Below are positions 1-12,161 of a stretch of 64,000 nt of DNA, in pieces (the stretch's first letter is position 1; each line of letters opens with the position of its first letter). The stretch lies in NCBI GenBank assembly GCA_963920575.1, contig OY986969.1, positions 10,165,096-10,229,095 of the forward strand. Direction: 5' to 3'. The translations under genes and the position numbers were made by a program. This DNA is from Narthecium ossifragum. Its lineage: Eukaryota > Streptophyta > Magnoliopsida > Dioscoreales > Nartheciaceae. The notes beneath the pieces are model-generated. The model was not told the DNA's origin, did not search any database, and was given only the letters and a program-made list of their open reading frames with translations.

Positions 1-1584
1 ATATAACTGCAAATGTACAACTATTAACAAAAGGGAAAACTACAGGATCGTCAAGTACTCCTCGAAACTCCAAGTCCGCAATCACCTCGAGAATGACGCG
101 CCAACGCCCAGAAGATCACCTGAAAGGAAAGGACTGCATTGACCTGCATCGCCGATGCAGCCCAGGTAGGAGTGAGCAACAAAGCTCAGGAGGGTTCTAC
201 GCTATTCTACGTCACACTGAAGGGAGGAAAACAACAACTGTGTTGTCTGTCCGCCTGAGTCTAAGGAATGCCAAGGATCCCATAACCCTATCGATGTTCC
301 AAGGGCTCCCGTCATGAACCTCTCTCTTGAACATGTTACCAGGATCACCCTAAGCACCAACATGGGAATAGTACCATGCGGGATCACCCTTAACCAAGCA
401 AAACTACCCTACTTGGGGACCACGTCGGGAACGCATCGACATCCATCCTTAGCACTTGGCCTTGGAGAAACAACACGACCTCTAAACCTCAACAACAGTA
501 TTCCAGTCCGACTACCTAATAATCCTCGAATAATATCAAACATAATCATTGATGACATTCACGTCCTAATCCTCGACTACCCAAACCCCGGTCCTAGGAC
601 TAGACCCGGGCTACCCGAGAACCTCAGATCGGCGATCGAATCCATCGCTTATCACCTATCCTTAATGCTTCTAATGCAAGCAAATGCATGCAATGCTCAC
701 GCGCACAGAAATACAGAAATATAAGCATGCAACAGTATGACATCACAACATATAGGGCTAGGCATAGCCTACAGCTTGCCAAAGAGTAAACATAGCAAGG
801 GGTCTAAAGCAGATAAAGGTCTAAATTATAATAATCCAATATTATAATGACGCCCACGGGTCGTAAACAAGCAACAACACATTCAATTGAAAATTCGGCA
901 TTACGACGGCGTCCACAGCCGTCAACCGCAATTTCTACAATGGGACAGAACCCCGGCCACACAATACACAACATGCCACAATTACAAATTAACTATGGCA
1001 GTGTACAACCCCAGCCCTTAATTCTATCTAAACATCCCAACGGGCATGACTCCCTTGGTTCAACCACAAAGCAGAAAAGGGCATACTGTCAGCCCATTTA
1101 TTCTACGCAATTAAATACATACATAAATCTAACAAGGTTAACATTAATTGCGAGAAAAGATAATATTTGCATGATTGAAACCTAGAGCTACACATGCTTA
1201 AAACTCGGCATAAATCCTTCATAATTACCCTAGAATTCATATACATGATATCTAACAACCTTAGCAATCTACTACGAGAAGTCCGAAGCAAATAGATAAA
1301 AAAAAACTCCATTTTCGGCCAAAAACCCAAAGCTTTTATCCAAAGTCCAGTTTCGTCGCATATCAGGGAGAAATTCATTATAAATCATAGGAAAATCCAA
1401 AAATTATGAAATCAGCGGAAATTAAGTAGATTTGATGATCTACAACTTTCATCTTGAAAGTTACACGAGATCATGCTCACACAGCTCAAAAATCGAGCAC
1501 GAACTTGACTATTCATCAAAGAACATAGCATCGACGAAAATCCGGGAAAAACATGTATAAATCCGGCTTAAATCCGAGATAAAA
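1..1584 (-). mobile_element. Antisense Gypsy LTR, first part (interrupted by E1)
   Basis: This stretch has no gene. It matches 55300-56330, inside another antisense LTR, including the block at 150-200 around the phrase ctgcatcgccgatgcagccc. Together with 11149-12161 it forms one LTR on the minus strand whose 5' end is at 12161 and whose 3' end lies left of the window. Element E1 split it at 1580-1584 (TAAAA). Its family is the long-LTR Gypsy type that starts TGTGAGGACCCG on the minus strand. Whether it is a solo LTR or part of a longer element cannot be seen here. Short ORFs inside it look like chance ORFs. Confidence 0.8.
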
Positions 1585-1753
1585 TGTCAGGACCCGTCCT
1601 TGTTTCACCTTGTCGCCTTGTTTCACACCCGCGTGTGCACACACTGACCGTGTTTGTGGTAATGTTTGGTTAGAACGGTTAGTGGGACCCGGGATCGAAA
1701 GATCCGGACTTGGGCTTGAGTTCTTGCCCAAGTTTTGCTTCCAGCACAAAGGG

Positions 1754-1882
1754 GATCGATCCTCTCTAGCTAAAAGATCGATCCTCTTCGTTCCAGAAAG
1801 TCAAGTGCGATCGTCATGGAGGGATCGATCCTTGCCAAGAGAAGGATCGATCATCCTTAAGTCTGTTCGTTTGCCTATAAAG
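1754..1882 (+). promoter_or_regulatory. E1 LTR promoter: two GATCGATC pairs plus TATA box
   Basis: GATCGATC octamers start at 1754, 1776, 1823 and 1845, forming two pairs each spaced 22 bp start to start. TATAAAG follows at 1876-1882. The same order is seen in the 3' LTR (TATAAAG at 9161-9167) and in the solo LTR at 41389-41516. Position relative to LTR ends makes this the likely Pol II promoter. Binding by any host factor is inferred. Confidence 0.7.
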
Positions 1883-2224
1883 CAGATGAGATCTTCTTCC
1901 TTGAATCCCTTTTGAAATCCGGCGATTTGAGCTCAGATCTCGCGATTTTTGAAGGCATCTGAGGACGATCCAAGGCCTAGCTGCTTGGATCTAAGCTGCT
2001 TTTGCTCTGGTAGGGATTCCTACCTACATCTTTTCGGGGTTTTGAGTTTTTCTGGTTTGATTTGTGTTTTAAGCTTAGATCTGTTAATATACTTGTTGGT
2101 TTCTCATGTTTTAACCGGTTTTGTACTCGTGGGATCATGATCTATCAGATCCCAGAGTTTCGTGATGTTTGGGTGTCTCTTCCGGCGGTATTTCTCGCTG
2201 GAAGGACGCCGGAGAACCCATCGG

Positions 2225-2528
2225 GATCGATCCTTCTCGAGGGAGGATCGATCTCCCTGGGTTGGTCATGCTACGCCCGATGAAGGATCGATCTCCTGCT
2301 TGGAGAAGATCGATCCTGGTTCTTGGGTGGCATGGCTACCCTTCGTCGCGAAGAAGATCGATCTTCCTGGGAGGAAGGATCGATCTCTCTTGGTGCGACA
2401 CGAAGGGCGCCCTCTGTCTCGAGAAAGATCAATCTTCCTAGGAGGAAGGATCGATCTTCTTTGTCTCGACAGTGCGGGAAGCTCACTGTTACATAAGAGA
2501 TCGATCCTTCCTTCGGAAAGGATCGATC
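2225..2528 (+). repeat. Five GATCGATC pairs in the E1 transcribed leader
   Basis: Octamers start at 2225/2246, 2286/2308, 2356/2378, 2427 (variant GATCAATC)/2449 and 2499/2521, so every pair is spaced 21-22 bp. Several spacers are themselves dyads. For example, the unit at 2356-2385 has arms GATCGATC plus TTCCT around a short GGG loop. The cluster is about 350 bp downstream of the TATA box, so it should be transcribed and could fold into a row of short hairpins. The 3' LTR repeats it at about 9510-9813. Confidence 0.75.
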
Positions 2529-3866
2529 CCTTAGTAGCAGAGAGGGTTTTTCATGGGTTTTGCCCGCGGGGCTTGGTATGATGGTTTTTCTTATCGCTTT
2601 ATACCTGGTATATACGTTTAAGCATGTTAGCCCTATAATAGGGGCAGTGGTGAACCGGGGGAGTGATGACTGCCGGGATGTTTAGAATAAACGGGCTGGT
2701 AGCCCTACAACTTTTCCTAGCCTTGCATGCCGGCGTGCGCCGAGGGCTTTACCTGTTATGTCTATGTGATCTTATGTTTGCGGGGCTGCTTCCTGGTGCA
2801 GGTATTGTGGTGGACTGCTGGCAGTTGGTGGTGGTACCACTGCAGCAGCTCCCTTGACCTTATTTATCTGTTCACCACCCCGGGCTGGCAGAGTGCCGTG
2901 CCCAGACCTTGCTATTGTATATCATCACATATTGTTGAATGCTCAATTGTATTATCCTGCGCATGTTCACACATGCATTGTGTGTGCACTAGTTGCATCT
3001 GTGTAGGGCGTTGCCGATCCGGGGTTTTCGGGTAGCCCGGATCTAGCTTTAGGACCGTTGCGGGTAGCTTCGTCCAGGATCCGATTTGTAGTATTCAGTC
3101 ATTTTTCGATGATAGGGTTAGTTTGACCAAAATACATGTTGTTTGATGTTTAGAGGTTGTGTAGGCCTCGAGCCAGATGTTGTGGGTGCAACCGGTGTCA
3201 GTTCTTGTTCTTGAGGGCCTCGGAGGGGTCCAGCCCAGGCAGTGTCCGTTCCTGCCCGTAGTGGCAACCAGTGTGGGCCCAGTTCATTAGGGTGACCACG
3301 GCTGGAACCTTGCAGCACTAGGTATATCTAGGATGGGCCCAGTTCTTGAGGGTGACCATGGTTGGGTATCGCTAGGGACACCGGCAAAGGGTTATGGGAC
3401 CCTTGCTGCACACCCAAGTCTTGCTCGAGGGCGACACTGTTGTGTTCCCTCCCTTGTGAGTGTCGTAGTGTAGTGTCCCTGCTGAGCTTAGTGCTCACTC
3501 CTACCTGGGCTGCGTTTTGCAGGTGCTGGTGTTAGCTCTTCTTCGGTCGCCCCTACCGGGCCGGTGTTTGGTGACGTGGCGGCGTCAGGCGGTGCTTGAG
3601 AGGTGGTGATCTTGCAGTTTTACACCTTTGTTTTAGATAGACTCCTACGGGAGCGATAAATGTATAATTTCCCTATTTTGAGGTTTTGTATATTATATCA
3701 GTTCAGTCCTTGTGTTTGTAATTTGTGTGAATACAGGATGATTATGACTTGTTAGAGTAACCACTACGAATAGAGGAAAACCTCGCCAAAATTTTCCGCA
3801 GTAGGTTAGGTTCCGCGTCGCGTCACCCGGCCCGGTTGGGCTTAGGCGGGTCGGGGCGCGACAACA

Positions 3867-3878
3867 TGGTATCAGAGC
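3867..3878 (+). other. E1 primer-binding site (tRNA-iMet)
   Basis: TGGTATCAGAGC lies three bases after the 5' LTR end. It is complementary to the 3' end of plant initiator methionine tRNA, the usual primer for this group. Confidence 0.95.
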
Positions 3879-4022
3879 TTGAGCGTGAACTGGGTTAGTT
3901 CTAGGTCTAGAACATCCTTGCATGCTCTCTTTGCGATGTGTTATGCTTTCCGCTTTATTGATGTGCTGGTTGTTTTGTTGTTCTGACGAGTGAAAGCTCG
4001 TTTGCTATTGGTGATCGTGCAG

Positions 4023-5372
4023 ATGTCGGGAGCTCGTGTCCGACATACGGTTGCCGGTCGAGGTGGGGCACGACCTGATCGACCCGCTTGATCGGACAGG
4101 ACAGTTCCTGTCAGGGTGGTCCGGGCTAGACGGGCTGTACCGTCACCGATAGCGGTTGCGGTCGCACGGGAGGAGGCTCCTCTCGCCGAGGAGGGGGTCC
4201 TCGCTCCGGTCGATGGGCGGGCCGCGGCAGCGGTCATGATGGACTTCCAGCGGCTGAACCCGCCTAGGTTCAGCGGTGAGATTGGAGATCCGACCACGGC
4301 GGACGGCTGGCTCCGAGGAGTCACGTGCATACTTGACGCTCTCTTCGTCGGGGTTGACCGGATCCGGGTCACCCTCGCGGCGTTCCAGCTCGATGGTGAC
4401 GCCCTTGACTGGTGGTGCCCTGCCCAGCACACCAGTGGCGGAGAGGAGCCGACGTGGGAGGAGTTCAGAGCGTGGTTCTTGGACGTGTACTTTCCGGAGA
4501 GTATGCGTGACGCTCTGTCTCGCGAGTACCAGTCCCTCCTGCAGGGTACTCGCTTTGTGCAGCAGTATGCCACCCGGTTTACGCACTTGGTCCGTTTCGC
4601 GGGGTCAGTGGCAGTAGATCCAGTGGCCAGGGCACGTCAGTTTGAGTGGGGTCTTCGTCCAGAGATCAGGCGCCAGACGTGTTCCCACCGCTTCCAGACG
4701 CACTCAGCAGTTCTGAACTGCGCCTTAGTTGTGGAGGCGCAGTCGCAGGATGAGAGACGCCAGGCAGTTCCACCGGCAGTCTCTACCAGCTCTCAGCAGC
4801 AGCGACCCCAGGGCAGAGGGGGGTTCGGTAGGGGGCAGCCGTGGCGTCAGCGGCCCACTCAGCAGCGGCCGCAGCGTGCACCGCAGTACCAGCAGCCACT
4901 ACCGAGCCCACCAGCCCCGTTCCTACTGACGGCCGGGCCATCTGGGCAGGCTTCATCAAGGGGGAGCTAGGGACGGCAGCCTCGCGGCGCGTCACCCACT
5001 TGCTACCACTGTGGGCAGCCGGGACACTACCGTATAGACTGTCCTTCGCGAGGAGCGCAGAGCGCTATGCCGCAAGGCAGTAGAGGCGGAGGGTCCGGTG
5101 CTTGGCAGGGGAGCGGGGGTGGACACGGGCCGGGGCGTCCCAGAGGCAGAGGCGGCCAGCGGGGGCAGGTGTTTGCCCTCCCAATTCGTAAGCGGCAGGA
5201 CACCGTCCAGCTGTACCAGCCGCCACCACAGTACCAGCAGCCGCTACAGTGCCAGCAGCCGTAGCAGTACGAGCAGTAGCAGCAATACCAGCAGCCGCGA
5301 CAGTATCAGCAGGCAGCGGCAGAGCCATCCGTCCTCAGAGATATCTTTCAGCTTTCCAGTTCTTTAGTAGAT
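4023..5372 (+). pseudogene. gag: E1 gag, broken by stops
   Basis: Gag is the structural capsid and nucleocapsid precursor. The ATG at 4023 shares the frame of the long open stretch 4116-4970, but a TGA at 4089 interrupts it. The capsid domain is recognisable at about 4236-4740, with motifs such as FSGE, GDALDWW and TWEEF...YFPES of the retrotransposon gag family. A TAG at 4968 precedes the zinc knuckle CYHCGQPGHYRIDC (CX2CX4HX4C) at 5001-5042. A Gly/Arg-rich then Gln/Pro-rich linker follows, with further TAG codons at 5262 and nearby. The same frame continues into protease, so gag-pol was one polyprotein. The Gln-rich part has CAG runs, and its stops read as CAG to TAG changes. Confidence 0.9.
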
Positions 5373-8300
5373 GTGCTGATAGATTCAGGGGCGTCTCACT
5401 CCTATATTGCTAGCATGTGCGTGGCATCGCTAGGGTTAGAGACGAGTCGGTTAGAGGTGGCACAGTCTGTAGACTCACCGATCGACGAAGCGGTCAGGGT
5501 GGACTGGGTCTGCCGATCTTGTTCCTTGGAGGTTGGAGGCCTCCGGGTCTGTCTAGACCTGTGGGTGCTAGACATGACCGGCTTTGACGTGATACTCGGT
5601 ATGGACTGGTTGGTAGCATACCGGGTCGTCATTGACTGTGGTCCCCGGAGGGTGGTTGCTTGGACACCCGCCAGGACACGGTTTGTGTTGTTGGGGGATC
5701 GGTTCTCCGCCGATTCCTTTGCTTGTGATGTAGGGAGGCGTGGCAGCGAGCTCTCAGCCTTGTTGGCCAGCCTGTCCCTGTCCGGTTCTGATGGAGTGCA
5801 GCAGCAGTGCAATTTTCCGAGGGTTTTGTGCGACAACACCGATGTGTTTCCCGAGGTGTTGCCGGGGCTTCCACCACCCAGAGAGGTCGATTTCGAGATC
5901 GACCTAGCACCAGGTACTGCACCGATCTCTCTACCAGCTTTCAGGATGGCACCAGCAGAACATAGTGAGTTGAGGACCCAGCTAGACGAGCTGACCAGCA
6001 AAGGCTTCATTCATCCCAGCATGTCTCCCTGGGGGGCGCCAGTGTTGTTCGCAAAGAAGAAGGATGGTACCCTTCGACTTTGCATAGACTACAGGCGGCG
6101 CAACAGGGTGACGGTGAAGAACAGGTATCCGATGCCACGGATCGATGACCTGTTTGACCAGTTGAGAGGATCTTCAATGTTCTCGAAGATCGATCTCCGC
6201 ACCGGCTACCACCAGTTGAGGGTTCGGGATTGCGACATCCCGAAGACGGCATTCCGGACTCGGTACGGCCTGTACGAGTTCGTGGTAATGTCGTTTGGGC
6301 TGACGAACGCACCAGCAGCGATTATGGATCTCATGCAAAGGATCTTCTGGCCCTTCCTAGACGAGTTCGTGGTGGTGTTCGTCGACAATGTTCTCATCTA
6401 TTCCCGGTCAGAGGCGGAGCACGAGCGACACTTGGCGACAGTGTTGCAGCTACTTAGGGAGCATCGGCTTTATGCCAAGGCTTCCAAGTGCTAGTTCTGG
6501 CTTGCACAGGTGGGGTTCCTTGGACACGTGGTGTCGACAGCAGGGATCTCAGTCGATCCCGCCAAGGTCGAGGCAGTAGTACAGTGGCAGAGACTGAGGA
6601 CAGTGTTCGAGGTACGTAGTTTCCTGGGCTTGGCGGGGTACTACAGGCGGTTCGTGCGGGACTTCTCTAGAGTCGCCGGGCCGTTGACTAGACTGACACA
6701 GAAGGCCGTCCCGTTCGTGTGGGATGATGCTTGTGAGCGAGCCTTCGTGGAGTTGAGGACCAGGTTGACCAGTGCACCGGTGCTGATTGTCCCCGAGCGA
6801 GGCGTTGGTTACAGTGTCTACTGTGACGCCAGCGGTGAGGGTTTGGGGTGTGTCCTCATGCAGGAGGGCCACGCAGTTTCCTATGGTTCTCGCCAGCTGA
6901 AGAACCATGAGAGGAATTACCCGACCCATGACTTGGAGCTAGCAGCAGTGGTCTTCGCCCTAAAGACTTGGCGGCACTACCTCTATGGCGAGAATTTTTC
7001 TGTCTTCTCGGACCATAAGAGTTTGAGGCACGTTTTCACTCAACGTGACCTCAACCTGAGGCAGCGACGCTGGATGGAGCTACTGGAGGACTACGACTTT
7101 GAGTTGCATTACCATCCTGGTAAGGCAAACGTCGTAGCAGACGCGCTGAGCAGACAGGTGAGAGACACCAGAGCAGCAGTTGCAGGGTTGTCAGCGCGGC
7201 AGTGGCAGGCTCTAGAGACGGCGGGCCAGTTGGGGCTCGAGTTTGAGGATCAGGGATCCGACAGCTTCCTCTACGCAGTGCAGAGTATGCCAGCAGTCCT
7301 AGCCAGAGTTTTAGAGGCACAACACAGTGACCCAGAGCTCGAGGAGGTACGCGCAGCAGCGGGCACAGAGGGCACAGACGGAGACTGGACAGTATCGCCA
7401 GACGGAGGGCTACGGTTCCGAGGCAGAGTAGCAGTTCCAGCAGATCCAGTTGTTCGAGACGACGTCCTACAAGAGTTCCACCACTCTCGCTTTGCAGTTC
7501 ATCCCGGCGGCACCAAGATGTACCAGGATCTTCGGCGATAGTTTTGGTGGCGCGGGATGAAGAGGGCAGTGACAGAGTTTGTATCGCGCTGTCTTACCTG
7601 TCAGAAGGCTAAGGCAGAGCACCAACGAACTCCGGGGTTACTGCAGCCGCTTCCACTAGCTGAGTGGAAGTGGGAGCACATCACGATGGACTTCGTGACC
7701 GGGCTACCGAGGTCTCTAGGGGGAATGACGCGATTTGGGTCATCGTTGATCGATTGACTAAATCGACGCACTTCCTGCCTATGCGGACGACTGACACGTC
7801 TGACAGGTTGGCCGGTTTGTACGTCCGAGAGATAGTCAGACTACACGGGGTTCCTGTATCCATCATGTCAGACCGTGACCCCAGGTTCACCAGCAGGGTC
7901 TGGTGGGGCTTTCAGGAGGCAGTTGGCACACTCCTGACCTTCAGTACGGCGTTTCATCCGCAGACAGACGGGCAGTCAGAGCGGACGATCCAGATCTTGG
8001 AGGACATGCTGAGAGCATGTGTCCTCGACGCAGGAGGCAACTGGGAGGAGCACGTTCCCTTGGTGGAGTTCGCCTACAACAACAGCTACCAGTCCAGTCT
8101 TGGAGTAGCACCTTTCGAGGCGTTGTACGGTAGGCCGTGTCGTTCCCTAGTTTGCTGGACAGAGGTTGGAGAGGCTTCACTCACCGGTCCAGACATCGTC
8201 AGGAGGTCGTCAGAGAGGTTAGTGCAGATCAGGCAGAGGCTTTTGACGGCTCAGAGCCGGCAGAAGAGCTATGCAGATCAGAGGCGACGACCGCTTGAGT

Positions 8301-8752
8301 TCGCTGTTGGCGACAGTGTGTTCTTGCAGGAAGCACTGTACAGAGGTTCTGTCAGGTTTGGCAGCGGGGGCAAGTTGGCCCCGAGGTTCGTTGGGCCGTT
8401 TGAGATCTTAGAGAGGGTCGGCAAGGTAGCCTACCGCTTGGACCTTCCTCAGCACATGTCTGCTGTGCACCCGACTTTTCACGTGTCGATGCTGAGGAAG
8501 TACCATCCCGACCCATCGCATGTCGTCAGAGTGGACGACATCGAGCTTGGGTCAGACGCGACGTTCGTTGAGCAGCCTGTTCGAGTACTTGATCAGAGGG
8601 ATCAGGTCTTGCGGGGCAAGACGATTCCCTTAGTCATGGTACTGTGGAGGCACAGAGGCGTCGAGGAGTTGACATGGGAGCGCGAGGCGCGCATGCGGCA
8701 GGAGTATCCGCACTTGTTCCCTTCTCAATGTACTTTTTGTCATGTCTTCTAG
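5373..8752 (+). pseudogene. pol: E1 pol: protease, RT, RNase H, integrase, chromodomain
   Basis: This is the enzyme polyprotein of a chromovirus. The protease motif DSGAS is at about 5382. Reverse transcriptase spans about 5900-6560. Its catalytic box reads FVDN (6378-6389) where the family has a second Asp. RNase H starts near 6819 with YCDAS. Integrase has the HHCC zinc region at about 7480-7610, then the D, D and E motifs MDF, SDRD and QSERT. The tail ending [16 protein letters not shown] resembles a chromodomain. Breaks seen: TAG at 6492 in RT, TAG at 7539 in the zinc region, and a one-base loss near 7720-7727 that moves the rest of integrase to another frame. With the substituted RT box this copy cannot be autonomous. 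The identity is certain; the inactive state follows from the sequence. Confidence 0.94.
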
Positions 8753-8826
8753 TGTAGCTGTTTCTTTTGCTCCGAGCCCTACCTTTATCGAATCTCGGGA
8801 CGAGATTTCCTTTAAGGGTATTAGGA

Positions 8827-11148
8827 TGTGGGGACCCGTCCGTCTACTCCTGTGGCTCGTCGTGGACCGCAAGGGCAATTTGGTAAATTGTACCTTGTCG
8901 GCTTGTTTCACACCTGCGTGTGCACACACTGACCATGTTTGTGGTAATGCTTGGTTAGAACGGTTAGTGGGACCCGGGATCGAAAGATCCGGACTTGGGC
9001 TTGAGTTCTTGCCCAAGTTTAGCTTTCAGCACAAAGGGGATCGATCCTCTCTAGCTAAGAGATCGATCCTCTTCGTGCCAGAAAGTCAAGTGCGATCGTC
9101 ATGGAGGGATCGATCCTTGCCAAGAGAAGGATCGATCATCCTTAAGTCGGTTCGTTTGCCTATAAAGCAGACGAGATCTTCTTCCTTGAATCCCTTTTGA
9201 AATCCGGCGATTTGAGCTCAGATCTCGCGATTTTTGAAGGCATATGAGGACGATCCAAGGCCTAGCTGCTTAGATCTAAGCTGCTTTTGCACTGGTAGGG
9301 ATTCCTACCTACATCTTTTCGGGGTTTTGAGTTTTTCCGGTTTGATTTGTGGTTTAAGCTTAGATCTGTTAATATACTTGTTGGCTTCACATGTTTTAAC
9401 CGGTTTTGGACTCGTGGGATCATGATCTATCAGATCCCAGAGTTTCGTGATGTTTGGGTGTCTCTTCCGGCGGTATTTCTCTTTGGAAGGATGCCGGAGA
9501 ACCCATCGGGATCGATCCTTCTCGAGGGAGGATCGATCTCCCTGGGTTGGTCATGCTACGCCCGATGAAGGATCGATCTCCTGCTTGGAGAAGATCGATC
9601 CTGGTTCTTGGGTGGCATGGCTACCCTTCGTCGTGAAGAAGATCGATCTTCCTGGGAGGAAGGATCGATCTCTCTTGGGGCGACACGAAGGGCGCCCTCT
9701 GTCTCGAGAAAGATCGATCTTCCTGGGAGGAAGGATCGATCTTCTTTGTCTCGACAGTGCGGGAAGCTCACTGTTACATAAGAGATCGATCCTTCCATCG
9801 GAAAGGATCGATCCCTTAGTAGCAGAGAGGGTTTTTCATGGGTTTTGCCCGCGGGGCTTGGTATGATGGTCTTTCTTATCGCTTTATAACTGGTATATAC
9901 GTTTAAGCATGTTTGCCCTATAATAGGAGCAGTGGTGAACCGGGGGAGTGATGACTCCCGGGATGTTTAGAATAAACGGGCGGGTAGCCCTACAGCTTTT
10001 CCTAGCCTTGCATGCCGGCGTACGCCGAGGGCTTTACCTGTTATGTCTATGTGAGGTGTTGTTTGCGGGGCTGCTTCCCGGTGCAGGTGTTGTGGTGGAC
10101 TGCTGGCATTTGGTGGTGGTACCACTGCAGCAGCTCCCTTGACCTTATTTATCTGTTCACCACCCCGGGTCGGCAGAGTGCCGAGCCCTGACCTTGCTGT
10201 TGTATATCATCACATATTCTTGCATGCTTAATTGTATTATCCTGCGCATGTTCACACATGCATTGTGTGTGCACTAGTTGCATCTGTGTAGGGCGTTGCC
10301 GATCTGGGGTTTTCGGGTAGCCCGGATCTAGCTCTAGGACCGTTGCGGGTAGCTTGGTCCAGGATCCGATTTGTAGTATTCAGTCATTTTTCAATGATAG
10401 GGTTAGTTTGACCTGAATACATGTTGTTTGATGTTTAGAGGTCGTGTCGGCCTCGAGCCAGATGTTGTGGGTGCAACCGGTGTCAGTTCTTGTTCTTGAG
10501 GGCCTCGGAGGGGTCTAGCCCAGGCAGTGTCCGTTCCTGCCCGCAGTGGCAACCAATGTGGGCCCAGTTCGTTAGGATGACCACAGCTGGAACCCTGCAG
10601 CACTAGGTATATCCAGGATGGGCCCAGTTCTTGAGGGTGACCATGGTTGGGTATACCTAGGGACACCGGCAAAGGGTTATGGGACCCTTGCTGCACACCC
10701 AAGTCTTGCTCGAGGGCGACACTGTTGTGTTCCCTCCCTTGTGAGTGTCGTAGTGTAGTGTCCTTGCTGAGCTTAGTGCTCACTCCTATCCGGACTGCGT
10801 TTTGCAGGTGCTGGCGTTAGCTCTTCTTCGTTCGCCCCTACCGGGCCGGTGTTTGGTGACGTGGCGGCGTCAGGCGGTGCTTGAGAGGTGGTGATCTTGC
10901 AGTTTTACACCTTTGTTTTAGATAGACTCCTACGGGAGCGATAAATGTATAATTTCCCTGTTTTGAGGTTTTGTATATTATATCAGTTCAGTCCTTGTGT
11001 TTGTAATTTGTGTGAATACAGGATGATTATGACTTGTTAGGGTAACCACTACGAATAGAGGGAAACCTCACAAAAATTTTCCGCAGTAGGTTAGGTTCCG
11101 CTTCGCGTCCCCCGGCCCGGTTAGGCCTACGCGGGTCGGGGCGCGACA
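8827..11148 (+). repeat. E1 3' LTR
   Basis: It begins TGTGGGGACCCG and ends GCGCGACA, followed by the TAAAA duplication. A weak purine-rich tract (aagggtattagga, 8814-8826) precedes it where the polypurine tract should be. All octamer clusters of the 5' LTR are present (about 9039-9136 and 9510-9813) and the TATA box is at 9161-9167. It retains the early U3 segment lost in the 5' copy. Confidence 0.93.
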
Positions 11149-12161
11149 TAAAATCCTACCAAGCTTAGATCAGTTACTAAGGATGATTAGAGAGACTAAT
11201 TAGAACATAGAAATCAACTAATCCAACAAACAAACCCTAGATCTAGCTCAACCCAAAGATCTAGGTAGAAACCCTACCTTAAACGCCAATCCAAGCTTCA
11301 ATCCTCGCTAGTCCGCCGTGATCCACCGTCCTCTGTCGACGCCGCCGTCTCCAACTCACCGGAGAGCCGCTGGAGGTCCTCCCACATCTGCAGCCGTCGC
11401 CGGAGAAGGAAGGGACATCCGCGAGAGAGAGAAAGGGAAGAAGGGAGAGGGGGCCTGGCCGCCGCCTCTGGCTTGCCGAGGAACCGCCGGGAGTTGTCCG
11501 ACACCTCCCTCCAAACGCGATGGGAAGACGGAGAAGGAGAGGAGGGAGAAGCAGGAGGGGATCTGGGAAGAGGAGAGGAGAGTTCGGGAGGGACGAAGGT
11601 GGTGGCCGGCAAGGGTGGCGAAACTCCGGAGAGGGTAGAGGGCCGGTCTGTGTGGTTGTGAGCAGAGGAGAAGAAGAGAGGGGGTCGGGTGCGGGAGAGA
11701 GGGAGGGTTGCTGAGGGAGAGAGAAGCGAAGGAAGGAGGAGGGGGGTTGGGCACAGGAAAGGCAGGGAAAGGGAGAGGGGGAAAAAAGAAAAAGAAAGGA
11801 AAAGAAAGGAAGAGAGAGAGAAGAGAAACCACTTATGTGGCTGAGCTGGTCTAGCCGAGTCAGCTAATCGGACTGAATCCGATTTAACCCCAAATTGCGA
11901 TCTCGTTGTAATCTCGTCCGGATCTGTCGATCCTGAACGCTTCTACTGGATCTATTCAATCACGTACATCAATCAAGGCCGTGTGTGCACTACGCAAGTG
12001 TGAAACTGACTGCCAATGAGTAATTTACCAAATTGCCCTTGGGGTTCAAAAACAGCGATGCGATCAACCAATCGCAACCCAAGGCCAACCGGGCCAAAAC
12101 CAACCAAGCCAAGCCCTCGACCCAACGCGGTCGGACCGGGTTGGAGGAACGGGTCCTCACA
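11149..12161 (-). mobile_element. Antisense Gypsy LTR, second part
   Basis: This continues the antisense LTR of 1-1584 after E1. On the minus strand it starts TGTGAGGACCCG at 12161. The host sequence beyond is the Copia A LTR: the 3' LTR of Copia A shows the uninterrupted form near 38954. The immediate flank ATGGT resembles the Copia sequence there, so it is probably one copy of the target duplication; the other copy is outside the window. No gene is present. Confidence 0.85.
11410..11830 (+). repeat. Purine-rich (GA) tract within antisense LTR
   Basis: The plus strand is dominated by G and A with gagaga, ggaag and aaagaaagg runs. In the sense of the LTR (minus strand) it is a pyrimidine tract within the first kilobase, likely in the leader. 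ORFs rich in Phe, Ser and Pro here are products of this skew. Confidence 0.85.

Larger units (their letters stand above)
1585..3863 (+). repeat. E1 5' LTR
   Basis: The LTR begins TGTCAGGACCCG and ends GGGCGCGACA-type sequence directly before the primer site. It is 2279 bp, against 2322 bp for the 3' copy. About 45 bp present near 8842-8893 in the 3' copy are missing here near 1600. U3 holds two GATCGATC pairs and a TATAAAG box at 1876-1882. R/U5 holds a second, larger cluster of pairs at 2225-2528. Otherwise the copies differ by scattered substitutions, which suggests a moderately recent insertion. Confidence 0.93.
1585..11148 (+). mobile_element. E1: complete Tekay/Del-like chromovirus (Ty3/Gypsy)
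   Basis: A 9.56 kb element is bounded by long LTRs (1585-3863 and 8827-11148) that start TGT and end GCGCGACA. Perfect 5 bp target duplications TAAAA lie at 1580-1584 and 11149-11153. The order is LTR, tRNA-iMet primer site, gag with CCHC knuckle, protease, reverse transcriptase, RNase H, integrase, chromodomain-like tail, LTR. The single gag-pol frame, the very long LTRs and the tail motif TWERE...YPHLF point to the Tekay/Del chromovirus clade. The coding region has several stops and one frameshift, so this copy is defective. It sits inside an older antisense LTR and is the only structurally complete chromovirus in the window. Confidence 0.95.

Noticed and set aside
1754..2528. GATCGATC arrays as a CRISPR-like or satellite array
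   Set aside because: The repeats are only 8 bp with 11-15 bp spacers, lie inside LTRs and occur in plant retroelements. No cas genes are present.
3941..4586. Minus-strand ORFs of 147 and 210 codons over E1 gag
   Set aside because: They mirror the GC-rich gag frame on the plus strand and show no domain.
5402..6010. 202-codon minus-strand ORF over E1 protease/RT
   Set aside because: It is a shadow of the pol frame; the plus strand has clear protease and RT motifs.
11298..11832. Minus-strand ORFs rich in Ser, Pro and Phe
   Set aside because: They read a purine-rich tract in an LTR. Similar skewed ORFs appear at each such tract.
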